Positions 8,771-18,578 of a stretch of 64,000 nucleotides of DNA are shown one piece after another (the first letter of the stretch is position 1; each line of letters opens with the position of its first letter). A program made the position numbers and the translations under genes. The stretch covers positions 2,232,001 to 2,296,000 of the forward strand of contig NZ_LS999521.1 of the NCBI RefSeq assembly GCF_900520355.1, written 5' to 3'. Under the pieces are notes generated by a model. The model was not told the DNA's origin. It made no database searches and was given only the letters and a program-made list of their open reading frames with translations. The DNA comes from Acinetobacter calcoaceticus. Its GTDB lineage: Bacteria > Pseudomonadota > Gammaproteobacteria > Pseudomonadales > Moraxellaceae.

Positions 8771-9160
8771 ATGTCACAAGTTAAAATTTACGCAAATGAA
8801 CGAACCATTATGCAGTATCGAGAACTACTTTCTCATGCTATTCATCAAGCCCTCATTGAAGAGTTGAAATATCCGGTTGAGAAAAGATTTCAGCGTTTTA
8901 TCAGTCTTAAACCTGGAAATTTCATCTATCCTTCTGATCGTAGCCAACACTACATTATTCTTGAACTTTCAATGTTTGCGGGACGTAGCCCAGCTACTAA
9001 GAAACAACTCATTCAAACTTTATTTCGCAATATTGAAGAACAATGCAAAATAGCGCCTCAAGATATTGAAATTACGATTTTTGAAACCCCTAAAGAGAAT
9101 TGGGGTATACGCGGTAAAAATGCAGATGAACTACTTTTAAACTATCAGGTTAATATCTAA
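8771..9160 (+). CDS. Tautomerase-superfamily protein lacking the N-terminal proline
   Basis: This 129-aa protein matches the Tautomerase_2-like family (beta-alpha-beta units; VKIYANERTIMQY, KRFQRFISLKPGNFIYPSDRS, IILELSMFAGRS, ENWGIRGK). Tautomerase-superfamily enzymes use the N-terminal proline, exposed after Met removal, as catalytic base. Here the second codon is TCA (Ser), so Pro1 is absent. TCA differs by one base from the Pro codon CCA, which may indicate recent loss or a non-tautomerase role. The ATG at 8771 is preceded by AGAGAT and fits the family length. It is monocistronic between azlD and purT. Confidence 0.8.
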   Translation: MSQVKIYANERTIMQYRELLSHAIHQALIEELKYPVEKRFQRFISLKPGNFIYPSDRSQHYIILELSMFAGRSPATKKQLIQTLFRNIEEQCKIAPQDIEITIFETPKENWGIRGKNADELLLNYQVNI

Positions 9161-9271
9161 AAAGTACATTTTTAATTGTCCGACAAAATTACTTTTTTTA
9201 TGCATGATAAGGCTTAACTCCACCATAAGTTCTGCTATGCTTAAAAAAATAATTTTGTCAGGATGATTCGC

Positions 9272-10480
9272 ATGAGCGTGACACTCGGTACCCCACTTCA
9301 ATCTTCTGCATTCAAAGTTTTATTGTTAGGTTCAGGAGAGCTTGGCAAAGAAGTTGTAATTTCCTTACAACGCCTTGGTGTAGAAGTACATGCAGCCGAC
9401 CGTTATGATCATGCGCCAGCCATGCAAGTTGCACATTTTTCTTATGTGTTAAATATGGCTGATCCTATTCAATTAAAACAGCTCATCGAAAAAATTAAAC
9501 CGAATTTAATTGTTCCCGAAATCGAAGCCATCGCTACAGAAGTTCTCATTGAAATTGAAGCGAGCCAAACTGCAACGGTTATTCCTTCTGCTAAAGCGGT
9601 AAACCTGACAATGAATCGTGAAGGTATTCGTCGTCTTGCTGCTGAAGAGCTTGGTTTACCTACCTCTGCTTACCGATTTGCCGACTCACTAGAAAGCTTC
9701 CGTGCTGCTTCTGATGATATTGGTTATCCAAACTTTGTAAAACCAGTAATGTCATCGTCAGGTAAAGGCCAATCTCGTGTAAAAAGCTTCGATGAAGTCG
9801 ATGCTGCTTGGGAATATGCGATGCAAGGTGGCCGTGTTAACCAAGGTACGGTCATCATTGAATCTCAAATTGATTTTGATTTTGAAATTACATTACTTAC
9901 CGTTCGCGCTAAAAATCCTGAAACTGGTGAAATCGAAACTCACTACTGCGACCCAATTGGTCACCGTCAAGATGCAGGTGATTATGTAGAAAGCTGGCAG
10001 CCTCAACCTATGACAGCTGCTGCACTTGAAGAAGCAAAACGTATTGCGAATAAAGTTACAACAGCACTAGGTGGCTGTGGTATTTTTGGTGTAGAGCTGT
10101 TTATTAAAGGCGACAAAGTCTGGTTCAGTGAAGTATCACCTCGCCCACATGATACAGGTCTAGTGACTCTAGCATCGCAATTTCAAAGCGAATTTGAACT
10201 GCATGCTCGTGCAATTTTAGGATTACCAGTGAGCACAGCTCGCCATAGTGTTGCTGCTAGCGCAGTTATTTATGCTGGTGTAGATGCCAACAACTTAAGC
10301 TATAGCGGCTTAAATACGGCATTAACTAATCCAAATACCGACCTACGCCTGTTTGGCAAACCAGAAGGTTTCAAACGACGTCGTATGGGTGTGGCGACTG
10401 CTCGTGCAGAAAATACTGATCTTGCCCGCACTTTAGCGAAAGAAACCGCTGATCAAGTAAGCGTAAAAACCAACTCTTAA
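9272..10480 (+). CDS. purT: Formate-dependent phosphoribosylglycinamide formyltransferase PurT
   Basis: This 402-aa ATP-grasp enzyme converts GAR to formyl-GAR using formate and ATP, the third step of purine synthesis, independently of folate. The N-terminal preATP-grasp block [20 protein letters not shown] (about residues 16-35), the ATP-grasp core ([14 protein letters not shown]) and the Mg-binding [11 protein letters not shown] segment match PurT. The ATG at 9272 gives the family-like MSVTLGTPL start; AGG at 9260-9262 lies 9 bases upstream, while the ATG at 9263 abuts it. glnD follows after 27 bases. Confidence 0.96.
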   Translation: MSVTLGTPLQSSAFKVLLLGSGELGKEVVISLQRLGVEVHAADRYDHAPAMQVAHFSYVLNMADPIQLKQLIEKIKPNLIVPEIEAIATEVLIEIEASQTATVIPSAKAVNLTMNREGIRRLAAEELGLPTSAYRFADSLESFRAASDDIGYPNFVKPVMSSSGKGQSRVKSFDEVDAAWEYAMQGGRVNQGTVIIESQIDFDFEITLLTVRAKNPETGEIETHYCDPIGHRQDAGDYVESWQPQPMTAAALEEAKRIANKVTTALGGCGIFGVELFIKGDKVWFSEVSPRPHDTGLVTLASQFQSEFELHARAILGLPVSTARHSVAASAVIYAGVDANNLSYSGLNTALTNPNTDLRLFGKPEGFKRRRMGVATARAENTDLARTLAKETADQVSVKTNS

Positions 10481-10507
10481 TATTTACTTATTGGTAGACC
10501 CATTTTC

Positions 10508-13171
10508 ATGATCAATACATCGCCATTGCTGAACTACGTTACAAGCCATCATGATATTAAAGCCATTAATCAATGGCGAACAGATGTAGAAAAGCAATTG
10601 CAGGATTCATATGAAAATGGGCAATCTATTCGGGAAGTCATTAAAGCACGCTCAGATTTAGTTGACGAAGCACTGATCTTTTTATGGAGACATGCTGAAC
10701 TCGACCAGACTGATCTAGGTCTTTTTGCTGTAGGTGGTTATGGGCGCCGTGAAATGCTGCCCTATTCCGATGTTGATATCATGATTTTGTCAGAACATGA
10801 AATTAACGAAGAAAATGAAAAGCGTATTTCTACATTTATTTCCTCTTTATGGGATGTTGGCAATTTCAAACCCGGAATTAGCGTTCGTACTATTCAAAGC
10901 TGTGTTGAACAGGCAGCGACAGATCTAACCGTCGCAACTACACTCATTGAAGCGCGTCTAATTACAGGTAATAGTCAACTTGCAAAATGGCCGCGTCGTA
11001 TTGTTTCGCAAACGTGGACAGACAAAACCTTTTATGATGCAAAAATGGCTGAACAAGCTAAGCGTTACCACCAACACAACAATACTGAAAGCAATTTAGA
11101 ACCCGATATTAAAAATGCACCGGGTGGCATTCGTGATATTAACCAGATTGGCTGGATTGCCAAGCGTCATTTCCGCGTAAACCGTATTTATGACTTAGTG
11201 CATTTAGGTTTTATTTCAGAGTTTGAATTAACAGTTTTAGAAGAAGCTGAAAGTTTTCTTTGGGAAATTCGTCACCATTTACATCGCTTAGCGAAACGTG
11301 ATGAAAACCGTCTTCTGTTCGATCATCAAAGAGAAATCGCGGCTCAATTTGGCTATGTCCGTCAAGAAGGTCAACCTGTAAATTACGGTGTCGAGCAGTT
11401 CATGAAACGCTACTACCGTACTGCTCAGCAGGTTTCAACACTCAATGAAATGTTGTTGGCGTATTTTAGCGAATCGGTCATTACTCCGCGCTTACCCAAT
11501 TACGAACGTAAAATTGAAGAAGTTAATAATCATTTTAAAATCGTTGATAACAAGCTTGCCGTACAGCACCACAAAATATTTGCAGAGCATCCAAGTGCCA
11601 TTTTAGAATTATTCTATATTTTGGCTAATCGACCAGATATTGAAGGGATCCGCGCTCGTACTTTACGCTTACTTATTCTTGCTGCAAAACGTATTAATCA
11701 AAATTATCGAGATAACCCCGATCATCAAGCGCTGTTTATGTCGATTATTCGCTCACCCTATCGTCTATACGATACTTTGGTGGCGATGAAGCGCTATGGT
11801 GTTTTAGGAAACTATATTCCGGCATTTGGTCAAATTATGGGCCTTATGCAATATGACCTATTCCACATCTATACAGTCGATGCACACACATTATTATTGC
11901 TGCGCAACTTAAACCGTTTTAAAGAACCTGAGTTTGCGAAAGAGTTCCCAGTTGTAAGCTCTGTTTTCCAACGTCTTGCACGTCAAGATATCGTATTTAT
12001 CGCTGCATTATTTCATGACATTGCTAAAGGCCGCGGTGGAGACCATAGTGAACTCGGTGCAGAAGATGCAATCGAATTTGGACGTGCGCACGGCTTTACA
12101 GAGCGTGAATGCAAATTAATTGCATGGCTCATCCACAACCATTTACTCATGTCACTGACTGCTCAGAAAAAGGATATTTCAGATCCGGATGTTGTTAAAG
12201 ATTTTGCCGAAAAACTTGGCGATATGGAACATCTCGATTATCTATATACCTTAACGGTTGCAGATATTAATGCGACAAATCCAAAACTATGGAACACATG
12301 GCGTGCCTCACTTATGCGTCAACTTTATACGCATGCCCGTGATGTCATTCGTACAGGTTTAAGTCGTCCTGTTGACTATCAAATGCTGATTGAAGACACC
12401 AAATTTGCAGCAAGTGAATTACTGGTGAATAACTTCTCATTAGCAGACGTCGAAAAAGTATGGCAAGAACTTGGTGATGAATACTTCATTAAAGAATCAG
12501 CAGATGAAATTGCATGGCACACTCAAGCAATTTTGAAACACGGTGATAATCCAGAGCCATTAGTACTGTTGCGTGCTCACCGTAAAGCTGCCCAAGATGC
12601 AGTACAAATCTTTATATATACACGTGACCAACCCAACCTTTTTGCCACCACCGTTGCAGTTTTGGACAAAATGAATTTAGATGTTCAGGATGCAAAAATT
12701 ATCACGGCAAGTACAGCATTTAGCTTAGACACCTATGTTGTACTTGATCGTTTCGGGACATTACTGACCGACCCTGAACGCGAAGAAACCGTTAAAACTG
12801 CATTAGTGAAAGCGCTTAGTCAGCCAGATCAATACCCAGGACTTATGCAACGCCGAATTCCACGTCAACTACGTCACTTTGATATTGAAAATACAGTCGA
12901 TGTTACATTGAATGAAGCCTTACAGCAAAACATGGTCGAAATTTCAACACTTGATCACCCTGGCCTACTTGCACGTGTGGGTGGTTTATTTATGATGCAA
13001 GGTTTAGACATCCATTCAGCTAGAATTGCAACTTTAGGTGAACGTGCAGAAGATATTTTCTTTGTCACGAAAAAAGATGGAAAGCCGTTAAATAACGAAG
13101 AGGTCAAACTCTTCTCGGAAAAGCTTAAAGCTGCATTAGATGAAGCATCTAATCAAATTTGTCAGCACTGA
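10508..13171 (+). CDS. glnD: Bifunctional uridylyltransferase/uridylyl-removing enzyme GlnD
   Basis: This 887-aa nitrogen sensor uridylylates PII (GlnB/GlnK) when glutamine is low and removes UMP when it is high. The domains are in canonical order: nucleotidyltransferase with [16 protein letters not shown] at about residue 74, HD hydrolase with [16 protein letters not shown] at about 500, and two C-terminal ACT domains (about 700 and 808) that bind glutamine. The length is usual for the family. It sits between purT and dapC, an arrangement partly shared with Pseudomonas, where glnD also neighbours a DapC-type aminotransferase. Confidence 0.97.
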   Translation: MINTSPLLNYVTSHHDIKAINQWRTDVEKQLQDSYENGQSIREVIKARSDLVDEALIFLWRHAELDQTDLGLFAVGGYGRREMLPYSDVDIMILSEHEINEENEKRISTFISSLWDVGNFKPGISVRTIQSCVEQAATDLTVATTLIEARLITGNSQLAKWPRRIVSQTWTDKTFYDAKMAEQAKRYHQHNNTESNLEPDIKNAPGGIRDINQIGWIAKRHFRVNRIYDLVHLGFISEFELTVLEEAESFLWEIRHHLHRLAKRDENRLLFDHQREIAAQFGYVRQEGQPVNYGVEQFMKRYYRTAQQVSTLNEMLLAYFSESVITPRLPNYERKIEEVNNHFKIVDNKLAVQHHKIFAEHPSAILELFYILANRPDIEGIRARTLRLLILAAKRINQNYRDNPDHQALFMSIIRSPYRLYDTLVAMKRYGVLGNYIPAFGQIMGLMQYDLFHIYTVDAHTLLLLRNLNRFKEPEFAKEFPVVSSVFQRLARQDIVFIAALFHDIAKGRGGDHSELGAEDAIEFGRAHGFTERECKLIAWLIHNHLLMSLTAQKKDISDPDVVKDFAEKLGDMEHLDYLYTLTVADINATNPKLWNTWRASLMRQLYTHARDVIRTGLSRPVDYQMLIEDTKFAASELLVNNFSLADVEKVWQELGDEYFIKESADEIAWHTQAILKHGDNPEPLVLLRAHRKAAQDAVQIFIYTRDQPNLFATTVAVLDKMNLDVQDAKIITASTAFSLDTYVVLDRFGTLLTDPEREETVKTALVKALSQPDQYPGLMQRRIPRQLRHFDIENTVDVTLNEALQQNMVEISTLDHPGLLARVGGLFMMQGLDIHSARIATLGERAEDIFFVTKKDGKPLNNEEVKLFSEKLKAALDEASNQICQH

Positions 13172-13196
13172 AACTCAACTAATTGGTAACTGTTTA

Positions 13197-14366
13197 ATGA
13201 ACTCTAGCTTGTCGTTATTGCACCCGTATCCATTTGAAAAGTTAAACCAGCTTTTTAAGGATATCACTCCTGCTCATCTTCCATTGATTCCACTATCAAT
13301 TGGTGAACCTAAGCATCCAGCACCAGAGTTTGTTAAACAGGCAATTATTGATAACTTTAACCATCTATCAACTTATCCAAATAGTAAGGGTTTACCAGAG
13401 CTTCGCCAAAGTATTGCAGAGTGGTTAACTCAACGCTTCAAACTGAATAGCATTAGCGCAGAAAACCATATTTTGCCAGTGTCTGGTACTCGTGAAGGAA
13501 TTTTCTCATTTGTTCAGGCGCTCATTAACCGTGAAGACGCACCGTATGTGGTCATGCCGAATCCGTTTTATCAAATTTATGAAGGTGCAGCTCTACTGGC
13601 TGGTGCAAAACCCTATTTCATAAATTGCACAGAAGAAAATGGCTATTTAGGTGATTTTGATGCTGTGCCCGCAGAAGTATGGGAAAAAACAGCCCTTCTT
13701 TTTGTATGTACACCGGGCAACCCAACAGGTACTGTGCTTTCTAAAGAGCAATTCAAAAAGTTAATTGCCTTATCTGATCAATATAATTTTGTTATTGCTT
13801 CTGACGAATGCTATTCAGAGCTTTGGTTCGATCAAGCACCTACAGGCTTATTAGAAGTTTGTGCAGAACTTGGTCGTGATGACTATAAAAACTGTGTCGT
13901 ATTCCATTCACTTTCTAAACGCTCAAACTTACCGGGTTTACGCTCAGGTTTTGTAGCGGGTGATGCAGAATTATTAAAACCATATTTGCAGTACCGTACT
14001 TATCATGGTGCAGCAATGCCTGTTCAACATCAGCTTGCATCAATTGCAGCATGGAATGACGAAAGCCATGTTGAAGAAAATCGTAAGCAATATCGTGCAA
14101 AATTTGATTTATTCCAAACCGAACTCGGTCACTTATTACCTCTGCAAAAACCAGATGCTGGTTTTTATTATTGGTTAAAAGTTGATAACGACGAAACTTT
14201 TGCCAAGATGTTAATGGAAAAAGCACATATTAAAGTTTTACCGGGACGTTACCTATCTCGTGATACCGAACAAGGTAACCCTGGGGAAAATCATGTACGT
14301 ATGGCTTTAGTCGCCGATTTAGCACAATGCGAAGAAGTGGTTAAGCGTTTAAAAGCAATTCTCTAA
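13197..14366 (+). CDS. dapC: Succinyldiaminopimelate transaminase DapC
   Basis: This 389-aa class I/II PLP aminotransferase is in the position and of the type of proteobacterial DapC, which transfers the amino group from glutamate to N-succinyl-2-amino-6-oxopimelate in lysine and peptidoglycan precursor synthesis. PLP-fold landmarks are IGEPKHPAP near the N-terminus, CTPGNPTG, SDECYSELWF and the Schiff-base lysine in FHSLSKRSNLPGLRSGF. The ATG at 13197, 25 bases after glnD, is chosen; the upstream in-frame ATG at 13140 lies inside glnD. A closely related aminotransferase activity such as ArgD-like cannot be fully excluded. Confidence 0.9.
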   Translation: MNSSLSLLHPYPFEKLNQLFKDITPAHLPLIPLSIGEPKHPAPEFVKQAIIDNFNHLSTYPNSKGLPELRQSIAEWLTQRFKLNSISAENHILPVSGTREGIFSFVQALINREDAPYVVMPNPFYQIYEGAALLAGAKPYFINCTEENGYLGDFDAVPAEVWEKTALLFVCTPGNPTGTVLSKEQFKKLIALSDQYNFVIASDECYSELWFDQAPTGLLEVCAELGRDDYKNCVVFHSLSKRSNLPGLRSGFVAGDAELLKPYLQYRTYHGAAMPVQHQLASIAAWNDESHVEENRKQYRAKFDLFQTELGHLLPLQKPDAGFYYWLKVDNDETFAKMLMEKAHIKVLPGRYLSRDTEQGNPGENHVRMALVADLAQCEEVVKRLKAIL

Positions 14367-14379
14367 GCATAAGTAAATT

Positions 14380-14412
14380 GTACAGCCTTTAATATTGCTA
14401 AAGGCTGTAACA
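14380..14412. terminator. Hairpin between dapC and the convergent LysE gene
   Basis: ACAGCCTTTA at 14382-14391 pairs with TAAAGGCTGT at 14399-14408 around a 7-base loop. Flanking T/A runs are weak, so this is a probable but not strong bidirectional terminator. Confidence 0.6.
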
Positions 14413-14417
14413 CTACA

Positions 14418-15050
14418 TTAACTATAAACAACCAGTAGTACTGCGAAAAATATAAAAGCCAAACTAGAACAATAATATAGGCCCTTAGCAGAACGCTTAA
14501 TCTGTTCTAGAACCCGATTTTGAAGCAATAAGCGAACCAACAGTAAGTTCCAAACAAGTACCACCGCAGTCATCCACGTGCTGATTAGCAATTTTTGAAC
14601 CAGACTAAATTGATACTGAATAAGCAACATCAAGCTACTATAAAACATAATATTTTTGGGATTAAGAAGACTAGATTGTATTCCTAACATTAAACTTTTA
14701 ATTTTAATCTGGTGTTGTGGTTCTTGATCTATTAAACCATTTTCTTCAACCGCAAAATTTAAGGTGCCAGACCGAGCCGCACTAAAACAAAGGTAACTCA
14801 AATAAACCAAATACCCAGCCCCAAACCATTTAAGTACTAAAAGGATGTTCGTACTCAAATTTCCAAGTAACATAAATCCAAACATACAGGCCATCAAAAT
14901 CAAGGCATTACCCAAAGTAATTCCTACAATGACGCCATACGTATAACGCGAACCTTTTTGCAAAAGACTGGTGAGAATCAGAAAGAAGTCTGGTCCGGGA
15001 GATAACAAAGCTAAAAAGTGAGTAAAGGCAATAACTAAAAAAACTTCCAT
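14418..15050 (-). CDS. LysE/RhtB-family amino acid exporter
   Basis: This 210-aa inner-membrane protein has the LysE-superfamily N-terminus HFLALLSPGPDFFLILTS (first helix with the SPGPD motif) and about six hydrophobic segments. These exporters expel lysine, homoserine, threonine or other amino acids. It lies 64 bases downstream of an AraC regulator on the same strand, which probably controls it; such AraC-LysE pairs are common. The substrate is not determinable from the sequence. Confidence 0.87.
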   Translation of the reverse strand: MEVFLVIAFTHFLALLSPGPDFFLILTSLLQKGSRYTYGVIVGITLGNALILMACMFGFMLLGNLSTNILLVLKWFGAGYLVYLSYLCFSAARSGTLNFAVEENGLIDQEPQHQIKIKSLMLGIQSSLLNPKNIMFYSSLMLLIQYQFSLVQKLLISTWMTAVVLVWNLLLVRLLLQNRVLEQIKRSAKGLYYCSSLAFIFFAVLLVVYS

Positions 15051-15114
15051 AAGGGTTTCATCTGTAAAACAATATGGAATAGCTTAAAAATAGAGAAAAA
15101 TAATTTCTTGTAAA

Positions 15115-15951
15115 TTATTGCGCGGCAGCAAGTTGGAACTGTCGAGGAGTGATTCCTGTATGGGCTTTGAAAGCTTTATGAAAATGGCTCTGATCACTAA
15201 AGCCTAAATTTACAGCCAGCTCTGCGAGTGGAATGCCTTGCTTTAATTGTGCTCTGGCCTGATTAATCTTTAAATTAATTTGAAATGCATGCGGTGTTAA
15301 ACCAACATTGGCTTTAAACAGACGAATGATTGCATATCGACTAAGGCCCACCTGTTGGGCAAGCTCTTCTAAAGAAATAAATCGTTCGGATGATTTAATA
15401 ATATGAATTAAGTCCAAAAAGCTTTCATACAAATATTGAGTTTTCTGTATTTCTTCTAAAATAAAATTGGGTAATAACAGCTGTGTAAGGCAATAGATAA
15501 GCGACTGTTCTTTTTCAAAAATCAACTTTTTTGAATCAAATAAAGTCTCATTCATATCAGAAAAAGTCTGATATAAATTTTCATCTTTAATAATGAGAGG
15601 TCTATGCTGGGGCAAATTTAAATCAAAGCCCTCTTTTTGAAATTCGGCGTACCATTGATTAAGCCAAGATATATCCAGATGCAGCATCTGGTAACTCCAA
15701 GCTTGATCAGGCAGCGGGTTACAAGAATGTTCAATGTGAGCTGGCACAATGACTAACGTACCAGCAGAAATCTTTTGTGCTGTACCAAATGAGCTTTGGA
15801 AAACGCTATTCCCTTCATCTATAGCTCCAATTGAAAATGTTGGATGACTATGAGATTTATAACATGTTCTGCTAAAACAAGTTCTTCTGGTTTCAACATA
15901 AGGCATTCGCTCATCTTGCCAAAACTCAAAATCTTGGGGAATAGCGTTCAT
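15115..15951 (-). CDS. AraC-family transcriptional regulator
   Basis: This 278-aa protein has an N-terminal cupin-like sensing domain (about residues 25-90; SHSHPTFSIGAIDEG, LVIVPAHIEHSCNPL) and a C-terminal AraC DNA-binding domain with two helix-turn-helix motifs (LEELAQQVGLSRYAIIRLFK and ELAVNLGFSDQSHFHKAFK). It lies 8 bases after the glutathione peroxidase stop and upstream of the LysE exporter on the same strand. It is therefore probably transcribed with them and regulates the exporter. The effector is unknown, possibly an amino acid. Confidence 0.88.
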   Translation of the reverse strand: MNAIPQDFEFWQDERMPYVETRRTCFSRTCYKSHSHPTFSIGAIDEGNSVFQSSFGTAQKISAGTLVIVPAHIEHSCNPLPDQAWSYQMLHLDISWLNQWYAEFQKEGFDLNLPQHRPLIIKDENLYQTFSDMNETLFDSKKLIFEKEQSLIYCLTQLLLPNFILEEIQKTQYLYESFLDLIHIIKSSERFISLEELAQQVGLSRYAIIRLFKANVGLTPHAFQINLKINQARAQLKQGIPLAELAVNLGFSDQSHFHKAFKAHTGITPRQFQLAAAQ

Positions 15952-15959
15952 TGAATTTA

Positions 15960-16445
15960 TTAACTTGCTAATGCTTTTTCAATATCAGCTTCTAAAGCTT
16001 CTGGTTTAGTCGTAGGTGCATAGCGGTTTAGCACAGCGCCATCTCTTCCCACCAAAAATTTGGTAAAGTTCCATTTAATCGTGCTACTGCCTAAAATACC
16101 TTTAGCTTCACGTGTTAAATATCTAAAAATCACGTGGGCTTCCGGTCCTTTTACATCCACTTTTGCAAACATCGGGAATTTCACCCCATAGTTGCGCTGA
16201 CAAAAAGTACCGATTTCTTTATTGTTGCCTGGATCTTGCCCCCCAAACTGGTTGCAGGGAAAACCTAAAACTTCCAATCCTTGATCTTTATATTTCTCAT
16301 AAAGTTTTTCAAGGCCCGCAAATTGTGGTGTAAAGCCACATTTACTTGCGGTATTTACAATTAGTAAAACTTTACCTTTGTAATCAGCTAATTGCTTAAC
16401 TTCGCCCTCTAACAGTTCAGCTTCAAACTGATAAATATTACTCAT
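15960..16445 (-). CDS. Glutathione peroxidase (BtuE/Gpx family)
   Basis: This 161-aa thioredoxin-fold peroxidase has the family's [11 protein letters not shown] (peroxidatic Cys at about residue 37), [13 protein letters not shown] (Gln and resolving-type Cys) and [12 protein letters not shown] (Trp/Asn) blocks. Cysteine replaces selenocysteine, and such bacterial enzymes usually use thioredoxin to reduce lipid or alkyl hydroperoxides. Its ATG overlaps the msrB stop as ATGA, indicating translational coupling with methionine sulfoxide reductase B. Confidence 0.93.
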   Translation of the reverse strand: MSNIYQFEAELLEGEVKQLADYKGKVLLIVNTASKCGFTPQFAGLEKLYEKYKDQGLEVLGFPCNQFGGQDPGNNKEIGTFCQRNYGVKFPMFAKVDVKGPEAHVIFRYLTREAKGILGSSTIKWNFTKFLVGRDGAVLNRYAPTTKPEALEADIEKALAS

Positions 16446-16861
16446 GGATAGGTTTCCTCATCATTTTTTTCTTGTGATTTCAGTTGTAATGATGCCGAGT
16501 TTACACAATAGCGCAAACCAGTCGGCTGTGGTCCATCTTCAAAAACATGCCCTAAATGGGCTTCGCAATCATGACAAACAATTTCTGTTCTGACCATACC
16601 ATGCGATAAATCGTCATGTTCTTCAATTGCAGTTGCCTCAATCGGTTTAAAGAAGCTAGGCCAACCACAACCACTGTCATATTTAGTATCTGATGAGAAC
16701 AATTCTGCGCCGCAGCAACGGCAGACATAGGTACCATGTTGCTTAGTATTCCAGTATTGCCCCGTAAATGCAGGTTCAGTGCCCTTTTGTCGTGTGATCC
16801 GATACTCTTCTGGTGATAACTCTCTTTGCCATTCCCGGTCTGTTTTATTGACTTTTCCCAT
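16442..16861 (-). CDS. msrB: Peptide methionine (R)-S-oxide reductase MsrB
   Basis: This 139-aa enzyme reduces methionine-R-sulfoxide in proteins. It shows the zinc-binding pairs CRCCGAELF and CHDCEAH, the DSGCGWPSF block, and the catalytic cysteine in [11 protein letters not shown] near the C-terminus. The ATG at 16861 ([11 protein letters not shown]) is preceded by AAAGG with 8-base spacing; an in-frame GTG lies at 16870. The last four bases overlap the gpx start, so the two repair and detoxification genes form one operon. Confidence 0.95.
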   Translation of the reverse strand: MGKVNKTDREWQRELSPEEYRITRQKGTEPAFTGQYWNTKQHGTYVCRCCGAELFSSDTKYDSGCGWPSFFKPIEATAIEEHDDLSHGMVRTEIVCHDCEAHLGHVFEDGPQPTGLRYCVNSASLQLKSQEKNDEETYP

Positions 16862-17015
16862 GACATGCACCTTTTATTCTGATGTAAACATTTCTGATGA
16901 TTGAGTTTTATATTTACGCCATTCATCACAAAAACACTAGTCTCTGAACGTAAAATTTGTTGGAATTTAAACATATAAAGAACAAAAAGCAAAAAGTAAG
17001 CAAACTATAAAATAA

Positions 17016-17073
17016 AAAGCAAGCAAATTTATTACTATTCTTCTTTAAAGCAAGCAAACATAGTGCTATTCTT
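17016..17073 (+). repeat. 31-bp-spaced direct repeats in the alaA promoter region
   Basis: AAAGCAAGCAAA occurs at 17016-17027 and again at 17047-17058, and CTATTCTT occurs at 17035-17042 and 17066-17073, both pairs exactly 31 bases apart (about three helical turns). A diverged copy, AAAGTAAGCAAA, lies at 16993-17004. The position just upstream of the alaA start suggests operator sites, possibly for the DNA-binding-like N-terminus of AlaA itself; that is inference. Confidence 0.5.
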
Positions 17074-17100
17074 ATTGCGCACAGTTGTATAGGACAAAAC

Positions 17101-18531
17101 ATGTCTCAGAAAAAAAGTGTGGTTTTCCAACAATTACTACCAATTATCAAACAATATCAACAATCGGGTTACACCCATGAAAAAATTGTTGAATTGCTAA
17201 AAGATCAACACGATCTAAATTTGGTAACAGTTAAAACATTTAAAAGTTATTTATACCGATATGCAAAAGTGAATCCAGTTATGTCTAAAAATACTGCTAC
17301 CCTCCATTCCATGCCCTCCACTCGAGAAATTAAAAAATCATCAAAACTTGAGCATGTTTGTTATGACATTCGTGGGCCTGTATTGCGAGCCGCCAATGAA
17401 ATGGAAGAGCAAGGACATAAAATTATCAAATTAAATATTGGCAACCCTGCTCCATTTGGTTTTGAAGCACCACAAGAAATTATTAATGACGTTGCTTTAA
17501 ACCTGCCAAATGCAATTGGTTATGTTGATTCAAAAGGTATCTTCCCTGCTCGTAAAGCAATTTGTCAGTATTACCAGCAGAAAGGGATTCTAAATATGCA
17601 TGTCAATGACGTGTATGTTGGTAACGGCGTATCCGAACTGATTGTCATGGCTATGCAAGGTTTGTTAGATGATGGTGACGAAATGCTGATTCCAATGCCA
17701 GATTATCCACTTTGGACAGCAGCCGTTAATCTTTCAGGTGGTACAGCAATCCACTATAAATGTGATGAAGAAAATAGCTGGTATCCAGATATTGCTGATA
17801 TTGAAAGTAAAATTACGCCGAACACACGTGGCATTGTCATTATTAACCCGAACAACCCGACTGGTTCAGTATATCCACGTCATGTGCTTGAACAAATTGT
17901 CGCAGTTGCAAAGAAACATGACTTAATTTTATTTGCTGACGAAATTTACGACAAAATTATTTATGACGGCATTGAACATGTTTCAGTGGCTTCATTAGCG
18001 GGTGACCAGCTTTGTGTATCTTTTAATGGCTTGTCAAAAGCTTATCGTATTGCAGGTTTCCGTTCAGGCTGGATGGCAATTACTGGGGATAAAAGCCGTG
18101 CTGCTGACTATATCGAAGGTTTAGATATGTTGGCATCTATGCGCCTATGTGCAAACGTTCAAGCTCAATATGCGATTCAAACTGCTCTCGGAGGATATCA
18201 ATCAATTAATGACTTGATTCGTCCGGGTGGCCGTTTATACGAACAGCGTAATATTGCTTGGGAAATGCTAAATGAGATTCCTGGGGTAAGCTGCGTGAAA
18301 CCAGATGGAGCAATGTACTGTTTCCCTCGCCTAGATCCGAACATCTATCCAATTGAAGATGACGAAAAGTTAATGCTTGATTTGTTACGTGCAGAAAAAG
18401 TGTTATTGGTGCAAGGTACAGGCTTTAATTGGCCAACTCCAGATCATTTCCGCGTGGTTTTCTTACCTGCTGAAAATGAATTACGAGAAGCAATTACTCG
18501 CTTAGGTCGTTTCTTAGCCAACCGTCGTTAA
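17101..18531 (+). CDS. alaA: AlaA-type glutamate-pyruvate aminotransferase with an N-terminal HTH-like extension
   Basis: Residues from about 79 on (KSSKLEHVCYDIRGPVLRAA, LNIGNPAPFGFEAP, INPNNPTGSVYP, ADEIYDKIIYDG, FNGLSKAYRIAGFRSGW with the PLP lysine) match E. coli AlaA closely, which makes alanine from pyruvate and glutamate. E. coli AlaA is about 405 aa, but this protein has 476. Residues 1-60 form an extra helical module (FQQLLPIIKQYQQSGYTHEK, TVKTFKSYLYRYAK) that looks like a small helix-turn-helix of the type seen in plasmid and recombinase proteins. The ATG at 17101 has AGGA at 17091-17094; the in-frame ATG at 17281 lacks a clear ribosome site, so the long form is favoured. Confidence 0.88.
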   Translation: MSQKKSVVFQQLLPIIKQYQQSGYTHEKIVELLKDQHDLNLVTVKTFKSYLYRYAKVNPVMSKNTATLHSMPSTREIKKSSKLEHVCYDIRGPVLRAANEMEEQGHKIIKLNIGNPAPFGFEAPQEIINDVALNLPNAIGYVDSKGIFPARKAICQYYQQKGILNMHVNDVYVGNGVSELIVMAMQGLLDDGDEMLIPMPDYPLWTAAVNLSGGTAIHYKCDEENSWYPDIADIESKITPNTRGIVIINPNNPTGSVYPRHVLEQIVAVAKKHDLILFADEIYDKIIYDGIEHVSVASLAGDQLCVSFNGLSKAYRIAGFRSGWMAITGDKSRAADYIEGLDMLASMRLCANVQAQYAIQTALGGYQSINDLIRPGGRLYEQRNIAWEMLNEIPGVSCVKPDGAMYCFPRLDPNIYPIEDDEKLMLDLLRAEKVLLVQGTGFNWPTPDHFRVVFLPAENELREAITRLGRFLANRR

Positions 18532-18546
18532 AAAAAATGCATATCG

Positions 18547-18578
18547 AAAAAGGCATCTTAAATTGGATGCCTTTTTTG
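18547..18578 (+). terminator. Intrinsic terminator after alaA
   Basis: AAAAAGGCATC at 18547-18557 pairs with GATGCCTTTTT at 18666-120 bases upstream equivalent, i.e. 18566-18576, followed by further T. This is a typical rho-independent terminator 15 bases after the alaA stop. Confidence 0.88.

Noticed and set aside
16552..16992. 146-aa minus-strand ORF covering msrB
   Set aside because: It overlaps msrB in another frame, while msrB shows full catalytic and zinc motifs.
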